DNA from: Polytrichum commune
Taxonomy: Eukaryota; Streptophyta; Polytrichopsida; Polytrichales; Polytrichaceae
Assembly: GCA_950295325.1 (NCBI GenBank)
Contig: OX485806.1
Location: 11,596,001 to 11,660,000 of the forward strand
Length of the DNA: 64,000 bases
Reading direction: 5' to 3'
Shown here in pieces: positions 25,646 to 35,449 of this stretch. Below the pieces are notes generated by a model. That model ran no database searches. It saw only the letters and a list, made by a program, of their open reading frames with translations, and was not told the DNA's origin. Within the stretch, counting starts at the first letter, position 1. Every line of letters begins with the position of its first letter. Made by a program: the position numbers and the translations under genes.

Positions 25646-25689
25646 GGCGGTGCTTTTGATGCAACGAGAGGCCCATTTCCATTGCCCAC

Positions 25690-27990
25690 CATCCAAACGC
25701 GCCTCCGCTTTTGGACACTAAAACAATGCTTCTTGTGCTGAGCGTGGAAAGCTGGGCAGCTGACGATACCAGTTTATATAACTTAGTGTTGCATGCTTTT
25801 GATGCCCACCATCCGTGTCGTGTCGTGTGGTGTGTGTGTGTGTCCCAGCAGCGAAGGTGGTGGCCAGTACACTTAACTTACTTATACTGTAACTTCCGAA
25901 AGACCAAAAAGCTTCTGAACTTTGAAGTGCGGAAAAGCAAGGGCAGGGCAAAGCAATAATGTGGTTGCATGCTTTTTGATGCTTTTGGCTGCCCCCACTG
26001 TTTGTGTGAGTGAGGAGGACACCGTTAATTTGTACTCAGGAAAAACGAAGCTCATTACGACCTCTTTAAGAAGTTAGCTGGATGTTTGATGTGGGCTAAC
26101 TTAATGAGCTGGTTTTCATTGATACATCTCAACTTGATGGACCAAATTTGCCCCTAAACAAATTTTTAGTTGAATTTATCATTGAAATTAGTGGTGGGAA
26201 GTTGCAATCTTCGAAGTAAGGGAACTGTCGAATGTGTCTCTTGAGATGTGAGCGTTTCGAATCAAAGTGTAGAGGGGAATTGGTTTTTGGGATTTTGTAA
26301 TCAGGTAGTTGGAAGCGATGGACAATTTTAGTGACTGAGGTTCCAAAAAAGAAAAAAAGATTTTGTTGAGAACTAAAACAAAGCTTGTGAAGCAGGAGAA
26401 AGGCAGCTCAAAAGTCCCAATTCGCATGCTTTTGATCAGGGGCAGTACTCATGTTGGTACACTAAAACAAAGCTCATGACGACTAGGAAAGGGCAGCCCA
26501 ACGTCCCAAAAATTTTACATGCTTTAAACAAACACCTTTATGAAACAGGGAAAGGGCAGTGCAAACTCCAAATATTTGTTTGCACGCTTTTACACGAACA
26601 CTAACCCATCCTCCATAACATTACACAACTCCTTGGGTGCGTTTTGTGGAACTGGGCATCACATGAGCATAATTCTCTTCGTCATTTCATGATTCTCTGG
26701 TTGTGGGGAGCACTCAAGCTATGTACACTACTAGCATACGAGTCCCATGTAATCGTCTCATGTCGATGAAAGAACCATGCAAATCTACCACTAGGATAGA
26801 TTTGTTAGTTTTCCAGTTACGTAGGACAAGTTTCCAGTGATGCAGGTCAATTACCTAGGACTCATACGCTCGTAGTGGTATTTATGAACTTTTCGATAAG
26901 CAACTATAAATTATCATATTATTTTCGATCGCCACCTCTTTCTTTGGAAAGAGACCATTATGTAGTTGCTTAGTAAAGTTATGTCTAAGTGACTTAATTT
27001 TTGTACACTTAACAAAGCTTATGAAACATAGAATGAGCAACCCAACATCCAACTTTTTTGCATGCTTTTAAAGAACAATTTATAGTAGACGTGTTTACTT
27101 CACTTACTGGTCTTAATCAGACACCTACATATTGGGGGGGGGGGCTAGATGACAGTTTGATGAGCATGACAATCCTCACTTTGACAATGAATTAGACATT
27201 CATATGAGCTACGAAACTTACTGGCTACGGCCTAGATATGGATTTGCTAACCATCTTGTACTAATCGCGAGTTTCAAGTCCTAGGAGAAGCCAGCTAGTT
27301 AGGAAAAGTAACCATTTAGGACCCATCCACCTTATGAATTAGGGGAACTGCAAACACTTTTGCATGCTTTTGATGAGCCTTGCCCATCATCCGTGTGCCC
27401 CAACTTTTCTACACTAAATCAAAGCTTCACGTAGATGTGTTGAAAATGGTTACTTTTTCCGACTTGCCCACTTCTTCTACGACATGGAAACACACGATTA
27501 GTAGAAGATGGTTGGCCACTCCAAATCAAGCCCGGAGCCTCTTTCCTCACAAAAAAATTCTGAGCTCATGTGAATATCTTTTTAATCATCACAGTGAAGA
27601 TTTCGCGTGCTTAATAAGTGGTCATATAAGTCCCTCCAATATTGTTCTTGACTATTGAACCTAGACTTGTTACCAAATTTTGAGCACATAGTTTAATCTC
27701 TTCTAAACATGTGTCCTTTTTGGTATCTGTTCTTGGAACCACACCCAACCACATACCACTCAAATTACAGATGAGTAACTGAATTAGACATGTTTACCTT
27801 CTGAAGCACAGAAAGGGGCCAATTCTTTTTGTATACTTTTTGAAGGGCACTGCCCACCATCCATTCGCCCCCAAAAAACAGCTTCTTGTACACTAAACCG
27901 ACGCTTAACTTATTGTATCATCGAGCTCGGAAAGTTGCACGAGCGAGGACTAACCCCACCCTTGAATATTTTTGCATGCATAAGAAGTTG
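25690..27990. repeat. Field of a degenerate GCATGCTTTT module upstream of HMA1
   Basis: A module recurs about seven times at irregular spacing. It runs ACACTAAAACAAAGCTCATG, then GAAAGGGCAGCCCAAC(G)TCC, then TTTGCATGCTTTTGATG, then TGCCCACCATCC. Copies are near 25,715-25,815, 25,960-26,060, 26,350-26,430, 26,455-26,525, 26,540-26,595, 27,005-27,075, 27,360-27,430 and 27,810-27,900. Family D fragments lie between them. Confidence 0.6.
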
Positions 27991-28690
27991 AAAGTAGGGC
28001 GGGCTCCAGACTCACGTGAAGTCAGTTCAGTTAAGTAATAAGTACGCAATAATACTTGCTGCAAGAGTGGGAGCTGGGCCAGCCAGGCTGATCAGAGGCG
28101 CAGGCTTAAAGCGCCTACTAAATCGTTTTGTCGTTCGTGTGGCGTGGGGGGGCCTTCGGCTTGAACGCCGTGCCAAATTGTTGTCTGATGGCTGCAGCTA
28201 TCCAGGACGGATTTAGGGATGTGGGAAGGGCGGTGGAGCACATGATCTAATATGGGTGCGAGTATGGAATCAATGGACGAGGAGAACCGGCCCACTAGTT
28301 ACAGCTGAGCTGGTTGAGTTTGAGAATTAACTGGTTGAAATTCAACACCTCAGGGAAATTACGGATTGTTCGAGAGGAGTTTAGAGAATGTACCTCAAAT
28401 TAATGAAGGAAACCCGAAAGATGCCAACGTGTAACCGGATGGACTTGGAGACACTGGGATTTTGACGGGTTAGGTTATGCCAAAAATTCTACCCGGACAC
28501 TGATCCGAACGAATGCTGGCGACGAATGTGATCGTAATGTAATTTGGCGAGTAATATATTTTATCAAGGAAATTCAGTCAGTCTGGAATGGGTCAGTGAT
28601 GCGCACCTCGGGATTGTGACCCTCCTTTGCATGCTTTCCCTGTTGCTCAGTCCCTCACCCTCCCTGAGGTGGCATTGCCACTTCTTGTGT
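27991..28690. other. Upstream region of HMA1
   Basis: More GC-rich than the preceding field. No open frame with a recognised product. It probably includes the promoter of HMA1. Confidence 0.35.
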
Positions 28691-28730
28691 GTATATAACA
28701 GGGCTCCCATGTAGCATTCATTCTCAAGGC
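28691..28730 (+). promoter_or_regulatory. Candidate TATA box and start region of HMA1
   Basis: GTATATAACAG at 28,691-28,701 is a good plant TATA context, about 30 bp before a CA-rich start region. It would give a 5' leader of about 600 nt before the ATG at 29,328. Acceptor-like CTTCTGTAG motifs near 29,210 and 29,270 allow a leader intron. Confidence 0.45.
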
Positions 28731-29327
28731 AATCAGTGCAAGAAGCTCCAAGAGCGAGTCGTCGTTTGCAACAACAAAAATTCAATCTGCTTGTCTTTGT
28801 GATCTTACAATCAGGGACGGAAAAGAGAGTCAGAGATCAGCTTGTGTTAATCTTTTCAGAGTTCTGAGACTTGGAGGGGGTGTTTCATCTCCAGTTTCCT
28901 CTTGGAAGTAGTAAGGTGGTTGTTCATGTGATACATATCAACATAGCTTGAGTCAATCTTTTGAGAGTTGTAGAGCTGGCTGCAGGGTTAAGTTGGTGAA
29001 TCTTCAGTTTCCTTCTGAGCTGCAGGGTCTTGGAGAGCCGAGTTTTGCAAGATATCTAAGTTGTTCATGTGATACAGCATCAGAGGGAGGGAGAGCGAGA
29101 GAGAGTGTATCAGTTTCTTCAGAGTGGGTGGTCGGTATTAGGGTCACAAATTTACACATGTGCATGTGATTTAAACATTTCATCTCCTATTTTGATCTTC
29201 CTTCTGTAGCTTCGATCTGTGGTTTTTGGTAGGCTCTTGGTTTTCATCAGAAAGTTGCTGTATCTGCTTCTTCTGTAGTTGGAATTCCTATTTCTGAGGG
29301 AAGGGTTAAGAATCTATTGAATTCACC

Positions 29328-29963
29328 ATGGCAATGCCGATGCACGAGTTTTTCTACGGTGGATGGGAGCCTGCCTACAGTTCGCCTGCTTCATCAGGCT
29401 ACGAGAATTTATATTCTTCGGAAAGCACACAAGCATGGCCGTCAGTGTATGGCACCCGGAGAACCTCAATTCCCACTTTCGAGTTGATGGTGCCCATGTG
29501 TTGTGCCACATGTGAGGAGCAGATCCAGGAAGCTCTTTTGGACTTGGAAGGAGTCTGTGATGTGGTGACCGACCCATACAACCAAAGAGTGATGGTCACA
29601 GGTTACGAGCATCCGAAGAGAGCTTTGAAGCAAGCACGGAGGGTGAACAAGAATGCAACCCTATGGTCAGAGGTAGCCTCCACACCATCATACCGAGTTG
29701 AGGAAGTGCACCGCCATCAGTATGTCGATTCGGAGAAAACCTCGTACCATCGGAGGTACAATCAGAGCAGTGGGGACAGCCGAATCTCTAACCGAACTTT
29801 TGTGCAAGAATCACCAGTTCCAACCCGAGCCACTTCAGCGTCAAGAATTAGCGAAGGCTCATCATATTCGGCCAGTTATTGCCCGAGTTACCGAGACTCG
29901 ACCTCCGTGCAATTCGTGGTACCGAACCCTGATGCGAATGTGGAGCGTGTGGAGTTCAATTAG
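29328..29963 (+). CDS. HMA-domain protein, cysteine motif intact (HMA1)
   Basis: A 211-residue protein in a single exon. The N-terminus (MAMPMHEFFYGG) is followed by a Ser/Tyr-rich stretch and a heavy-metal-associated-like domain at about residues 51-115. The MCCATC motif supplies Cys58, Cys59 and Cys62, and the domain then runs through LDLEGVCDVV and RVMVTGY to KQARRVNKNATLW. HMA domains use CxxC to bind soft metal ions such as copper, or serve as protein-interaction modules. The C-terminus is low-complexity and ends in VVPNPDANVERVEFN, a tail motif shared with HMA3 and HMA4. I chose the ATG at 29,328 because the same MxMxxEFFYG start is found in HMA2. There is no isoprenylation CaaX end, so it is not a typical HIPP. 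The real metal or partner is unknown. Confidence 0.85.
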   Translation: MAMPMHEFFYGGWEPAYSSPASSGYENLYSSESTQAWPSVYGTRRTSIPTFELMVPMCCATCEEQIQEALLDLEGVCDVVTDPYNQRVMVTGYEHPKRALKQARRVNKNATLWSEVASTPSYRVEEVHRHQYVDSEKTSYHRRYNQSSGDSRISNRTFVQESPVPTRATSASRISEGSSYSASYCPSYRDSTSVQFVVPNPDANVERVEFN

Positions 29964-30013
29964 GTCATCTATCTATCCAACTTTGGATTTAAACACAATC
30001 TTGTACAGCCGAT

Positions 30014-30275
30014 GGACTGAAGCGGATGAACAAGCAATCGGCCTTATGGTCGAAGTTAACCTCCACATCATCATGCATGAAGAGATGATGATATGTCGAT
30101 TTGGAGAAAACCTCGAACCATTGGCGACACAAATTCGGCCTCAAGAATTAGCGATGATGCCTCATTCTTTGCAAGGTGCCGAACGTCGATGTGAATGTGG
30201 GGCCAGTGGAGTTTCAATTAGGTCATCGATCCCATCCAACTTTGGATGCAAACATATCTTGTACAGCCGGATAAG
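30014..30275 (+). pseudogene. Tandem partial duplicate of the 3' end of HMA1
   Basis: This segment repeats, with decay, about 29,635-30,012: TGAACAAG, CTATGG/TTATGGTC, CCTCCACA(C)CATCAT, ATGTCGATT(C/T)GGAGAAAACC, TCAAGAATTAGCGA, then GTGGAGTTTCAATTAGGTCAT, CCAACTTTGGAT and CTTGTACAGCCG. It covers the last third of the coding region plus the start of the 3' untranslated region and has lost about 100 bp internally. It begins where the first copy's CTTGTACAGCCG ends. It cannot encode an HMA domain because that part was not copied. Confidence 0.8.
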
Positions 30276-31576
30276 ATAATCATTACGACTGGTCTCCACA
30301 TTGGAGCCGCTATTTGAGAAAAATGGTGACATGATGATGACGATAAGTAGTGTAGTAGTTGGACCTAATTTGATAGGATACGGTAGTAGGTAGTTGTCCA
30401 TTGACAACCCTACCACATTGGGGCTGTGATGAATTTTGTGCGCAGCAGCATTTGAAAAGTTACAGAAACAAATAATAATGATGTTCATATGTATGCCCCG
30501 CCGGGCAAGGCAAAGGAAATGCCTCCTTTCGGATATATGAAGTCCTCGATGTTCTTTTACAATTGTTGGTTTCTCTTAGTTGCATTTGAATTGGAATGAT
30601 TGAGGCGTCGTGAGGTGAAGCTTTTGTAAAATTCAGGCATGTGCTTGAAATTCAGGCAAGGGTTCAACCTTTTTAAAGTCCTGAAAGATGAGCAAAACGA
30701 TTCCATCGAAATTTCTTTCTCATCAGCATACATCTCAAAACACAAGAATCAAGGGTATCTTTAATTACGGTTTTCACTCTTCGTATGATTTTCCAGAAGC
30801 CGGGTATTACCTGTCTCATCTGTGAATTCTTCAATGAATTGTCAGTAATGGTTTTCGTTCTTACAATTTCAATGTTGGAACAATCATATCTAATTTGCCA
30901 ATTGCAAGGGTTAAGTCACGACATTAGACACCAAATTCCAATGTGGCGCCAATTAGCCCCATATCGTTCTTCCTCATGCAAGAGTGTAAGATTGTAATGG
31001 TAAATCTCCTCTTCTCTGACATCTGGGCGGTGTAGTGACCGTCTGTAACCCTAGCTGGGAGACAGAAAGATGTGGAGATAGGGTGCCATGTTTATGGGCC
31101 GTCTGGTGACATGTGGAAGGTCTGTCCGTTCCAAACTCTGAGTCATCCATTCAAGTTGTTCGGAGGATCGGCTGGAATGGGTGTTGAAGTGGAGGGTACG
31201 GCGTGAGGCGGGAAACCGAGCAGCGTGACTTCCCGTTCAGGGTAGTGGGAGGATTACAGGCTTGAATGTCGATCGGCGATCACCCGGCTTGGTATTCTTA
31301 ATCAACCGTCTTTCCATTTTGCATCGCTCCTCCGTTTAGGCAAGGCTGTTTTGGAGCATGTTGTAGAAGTTGTGAGAAAAATTTCCCAACCAAATTAGAT
31401 TGGATTAAGATGTTGGAATTTGAATAGTCTACGTAAGCTCAATCACCAAAGTTTCGAAGTGACATTATACATTCTAGATGAGGAGCTTAAGCGTTAGAGT
31501 AGATGAACAACCAAGTGATTGTTGATGTTCTATTATCTTGACACGAAGTTTCAAGAGACTACAAGTGTAATCTACA
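30276..31576. other. 3' flank of HMA1, no further gene
   Basis: The segment 30,396-30,432 (GTCCATTGACAACCCTACCA...) matches in reverse complement 34,272-34,304, downstream of HMA2, which supports an inverted relationship. No other feature was recognised. Confidence 0.45.
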
Positions 31577-32468
31577 ATGAATAAAAGAGGCTCGGGGGTG
31601 ATGCAAAGATTATCAACTTATGGGCGGTATGCCTTGCGGCCAGCGTGGCGTGGCGTGGGACCGGTAGGCAAGGTTCTCAAGGACTCTAAACTTACTGGAC
31701 CTCCGAAACCTCGGCTCTCTAGCCAAGCTTCAAAGTACCTTGTTTTTACGTGTGGATTGGATGAGGGATTCACTCGGGAAAGGAAGCAGACTTGAGTGAG
31801 CTACAAGATCTCCAGATGCACCGCACAATACCTCAACAGCTACTTAAGTGGGTACTGTTGGGTATATCGTTGGATTTTCTCGTAGCTAGAGGACATATGA
31901 AAAGAGCAACCCGAAACTCTAAACCCTAAACACTAGTCCCTAAACCCCTGTAATTCATTCCATTTGCCTTCAGTTGAGTCTCCAACTATGCCTCATCATT
32001 TACAATGCTGTTGTCTTGTGATGCCGAAGCCGAACTTTGGTAGGAGCTCATTGACAAGTGAAACAAATCACAACCACAAGCAAACACTTCTACTGGAAGA
32101 GAAGCTTGGTTCACTTTGTAGTGGATCTTGTAGCTCACTTAACTGTGCTTCCTTCCCCCAGTGAATCTCTCATCCGATCCACACATGAAAACAAGGTACT
32201 TCGATTTGAAGCTTGGCTTCAGAGCTGGAGTTTCAGAGCATTCAGGAAGTTCGGAGTCCTGGACAGCCTTTCTACCTGCTGTTCCCACGCCAATACATAA
32301 GACATTTGTCATGTATTCAATCATAGATGTGCGATCAGGCTCTTTCAAGGACCTCATGATGAGCAACGGGTTGCTGTAAGGTATGCGGATGTTATTTGAT
32401 TTGTTTTCTCTAATTCTCCATCTTCTGTTGTCCAGATTTTTGTCTACAAATTTGTGTTGCATTATCAA
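31577..32468. repeat. Inverted repeat with weakly coding-like arms
   Basis: The segment 31,655-31,815 (+) matches the reverse complement of 32,118-32,290. Shared landmarks are GGCGTGGGA, GCCAAGCTTCAAA, GTACCTTGTTTT, TGTGTGGAT(T/C)GGATGAG, GATTCACT and GAGCTACAAGATC. Translated outward, both arms contain KYLVFxCGxDExFT...RK near a stop (plus frame ending 31,795, minus frame ending 32,139). The shared reading frame suggests the arms come from the last exon of an unrecognised gene. Confidence 0.6.
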
Positions 32469-32624
32469 ATGTATGATGAACCATCAACAAAAACCATATT
32501 AAAAATTGGACCTTCTGTTATTTAGTTATAGTTATCACAAGTGCCTGTATGTCGATTCCTTTTACTAAATACATAGGTCCTCCCAATTGTATTTGTGGAG
32601 TAGTTAATAAAATCTAAAGATGTA

Positions 32625-32735
32625 GTCCCATCTCTTTTAAACATGTTTCTCTATGGTGTTTGTTCTTTGATCCCCACCTAACCATACACCAATCAAACAT
32701 AGGTGTCTGATTAAGAAAAGTAACCAAATAATACC
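32625..32735 (-). repeat. Dispersed repeat family D, reverse copy
   Basis: It carries, in reverse complement, the CTCTTTTAAACATGTTT...CACCAATCAAACATAGGTGTC stretch of family D. The surrounding 32,470-33,060 holds no recognised gene. Confidence 0.5.
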
Positions 32736-33060
32736 TGCTCGCCTTACTGGATTTGATTCATGTTCAATTGATAATGTGATGTGTGTGCAGAGAAATGTTG
32801 CGCTGGATATCCAAGGTTCTGAGGAACAAAGCAAAATGCTTATGTAGGCAAGGGAGTACCACCTTGTAGGGTGAGATTTAAGTAACCAATTTCCTCCTTG
32901 ATTTGAGTGAGCTGTTATTGTTTCACTCAAATCTTGTGAATGAGAAAGCAATTATGCTCTTTACAATGAATGTGACCATTTATTGTGCACCCATTAAGAA
33001 ACTTGAATCGATCCATTATATGCAGTGTGAGGAAGTTTAAATTCGTATGTTTTGCTTGAG

Positions 33061-33423
33061 GTTTCAACCAGTGTTGGGCGGGTATTAAAATTGGCACCAA
33101 ACCCCGCCAGTTATCAAGGCGGTTCTTTAAATTTATACATGTGGTTCTCAAATTTTCAAATAACCAAACTCAATTCATAATGTGGTTCTTAGAAAATCAG
33201 AACCCAATCAAATAACCTTCTAAAAAACTGCCAGTTCTTTGCCGGTTCTTTCATGAGAACCGCCAAATCTTTAAATTTCTTCAAATAACCGGGACCGGAG
33301 GCTCTTTTATTGTATAAACTCTCAAAATCCCGGAACCGAAGCTTCTTTGCCTCTAATTTGTCTTCAAAAACCGGAACTTTAGGTTAGTAACAAATCAAAT
33401 ATCCGCCCAACACTGGTTTCGAC
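33061..33423. mobile_element. hAT-type MITE
   Basis: The element is 33,069-33,415 (347 bp). Its TIRs are CAGTGTTGGGCGGGTATT and, in reverse complement, CAGTGTTGGGCGGATATT. The 8-bp target duplication is GTTTCAAC (33,061-33,068) against GTTTCGAC (33,416-33,423), 7 of 8 matching. The interior is rich in GGTTCTT and CCGG motifs and has no coding region. Confidence 0.88.
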
Positions 33424-34610
33424 TTCTTCATATTGTAACCTGTTGTTGTCCAGGCATGGAAATTTCAGATCCTCAACTGTTATAAATGACGCAATCGATT
33501 CATTGGGGGCTTTTGACACACAAGAATGGCAGCTTTAGTATGTGTCTCTATCAGAACTTGGGAAATTGTAAGAAAGCAACACTATGTTTTGGTGCCATTT
33601 GACCCAAAACCAGATTTTGTGATAGGCAGAAACCTAGACTCACCTATGGGTGCTTTATGTCCACATAACTCGAGAGAATTTCAGTTACTGACACTGGAAA
33701 ATACATGCCACAATGTTATGCTCTGTAATCCTGATTAGCCTCCAAAGCTGGAGTATTTTCAGAAATGAGCTGGTCGTTTAATGTACCATCAGTGTCACCT
33801 TAGGTTGATTACAGCTACACATTTCATTAATTGAATGGCTCTATTTGGATCTTACCAAAGTGCTTACAAGTATGACTGAAACCCATAGCTTTCTCTGTCT
33901 CTTTGAAATGTGCTCTATTCCTCAGGGCATGACAACTCTTTACAGACCGGTCATATAATTCTAATTCATTTTCCGACAACAGATGTATCGACTTTTGGAT
34001 TCTTGAGTGTGAAGTGGCTATTTTCCTTGTATCCAATCAAGAAAATAGACACGTCAACAAAACTGCTTGGCCTGACCACTACGATTGTACACCACGATGC
34101 AGTAGAAACTCAGACTTCCTTTCGTTCGAGACTTCCCTCACACATGACCAACAACAACGACATGTTCTGCAATCGACCCATGTGCATTTTGGAAGAAACT
34201 CCAAGATTTTATAAAGCCAAAATCTGGCCTACATAGAAGAATTATCTACTCTCTGATGTTGCACACAAACATCATCAGAGCCCCAATGTGGGGTTTCAAT
34301 GGACAGCTAACCTGAAATTTCACACATGGTCCATTGACATGAATTCTAAGTTTGCTCCAATAGTTGGAAGATGATGCTAATGCTGTCCATTTCCACAGGA
34401 CTGGGATTGGAGAAATTTGGAGACAACTAGTGCTGCAGAGGGACTCCTTTCCTCTACACCCGCCATGGCCTTGTGTTGTCGCCTCTGCAACCTTCTAATC
34501 TCACTACCTCCTTGTTGCTCAACCTTCTACTTGCTCATTTTCTACTCTAAAATTCCAAAACATATGGAGTCAACTCTTAAGATTCTTTGCATGAAACTTA
34601 AAACGTTTGA
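33424..34610. other. No gene seen
   Basis: Short open frames only. 34,272-34,304 is the inverted partner of 30,396-30,432. Confidence 0.4.
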
Positions 34611-34860
34611 CCAGCTTGCATGGCCTTTGCAATCCCTACTCCACCTTAAAACATGACAACTTGCATGGCCTAGCAGCTGTTTAATTAGCCTTTGGAATCC
34701 CTACTTGATCCACCTTAAAACATGACGACTTGCACGGCATGGCAATTGTTCGGCCTTTGCTATCCCTCCTCGCTCCACCTCAAAATATGACGACTTGCAC
34801 AACCTCACAGCTATTTGGCATTTGCAAACCCAACTCGTTCCGCTCTGTAGGGTTCGCTCC
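34611..34860. repeat. Degenerate ~65-70-bp tandem repeat downstream of HMA2
   Basis: Four diverged units are built on ACTTGCATGGCCT, CCTTTGCAATCCCTAC and CCACCTTAAAACATGACG. They start near 34,611, 34,660, 34,728 and 34,793. They end just before the HMA2 stop codon and may explain its shortened C-terminus. Confidence 0.65.
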
Positions 34861-34878
34861 ACTCTACTGGATTGTTAA

Positions 34879-35316
34879 TCAGTGGCGATGGTGATACAAT
34901 TTCTCCGAGTGGACAATGGATTCATTTTTGTAATTAACATCCCTGGTAGTCGAGGTTTGGTCGGACCATAAGGCAGCATTCTTGTTCACACGCCGTGCTT
35001 GCTTCAGTGCTTGCTTTGGAAGCGCGTACCCACTGACCACCACTCTTTGATTTTCCGGCTCGCTCACCACATCACACACGCCTTCCAAGTCGAGAAGCGC
35101 GTCCCGCACCTGCGATTCACACGTGGTACAACACATGGGCACAAATAACTCGAAACTCGGCGGCGAATTGATTCGGCGGCTGTGGGAGGAGGAGTTCGGC
35201 CGTGACTGGTCCGCGTGGTTATGAATTCCCAAGGAGTACATCAAAGTGACCTGGCTTGATGTAGTAGCTGGCAATTGATCACCGTAGAAGAACTCTTGCA
35301 TTGTCATCGTCGCCAT
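34879..35316 (-). CDS. HMA-domain protein, cysteine motif intact, shortened tail (HMA2)
   Basis: A 145-residue protein if the start is the ATG at 35,316 (MATMTMQEFFYGD), chosen because it matches the HMA1 start. The frame is open for 43 more codons upstream to 35,445, but that part is not conserved. The HMA-like domain lies at about residues 54-119 with MCCTTC (Cys62, Cys63, Cys66), LDLEGVCDVV, RVVVSGY and KQALKQARRVNKNAALW. The C-terminus stops at YHHRH, about 65 residues earlier than HMA1, and lacks the PNPDxNVE tail. It is convergent with HMA1 about 5 kb away, and matching flanks suggest an inverted duplication. Likely functional, but with an altered or lost C-terminal region. Confidence 0.8.
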   Translation of the reverse strand: MATMTMQEFFYGDQLPATTSSQVTLMYSLGIHNHADQSRPNSSSHSRRINSPPSFELFVPMCCTTCESQVRDALLDLEGVCDVVSEPENQRVVVSGYALPKQALKQARRVNKNAALWSDQTSTTRDVNYKNESIVHSEKLYHHRH

Positions 35317-35449
35317 GGCCGGGTGGCTAGTTTCCCTATTGCCCACCTGCTGATTTTTGGAAGAGATCAGTTTCGACGAAGATTTTTTTGGGAGAGAGCT
35401 TGTGATTGTTGAAAGTCGTGGCAACGATCTGTAACAGCACTCCAAGAGA

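Noticed and set aside
29698-30279. 193-codon frame overlapping the end of HMA1
   Set aside because: It runs in a different frame from HMA1 and continues into the decayed duplicate. No domain; it is a by-product.
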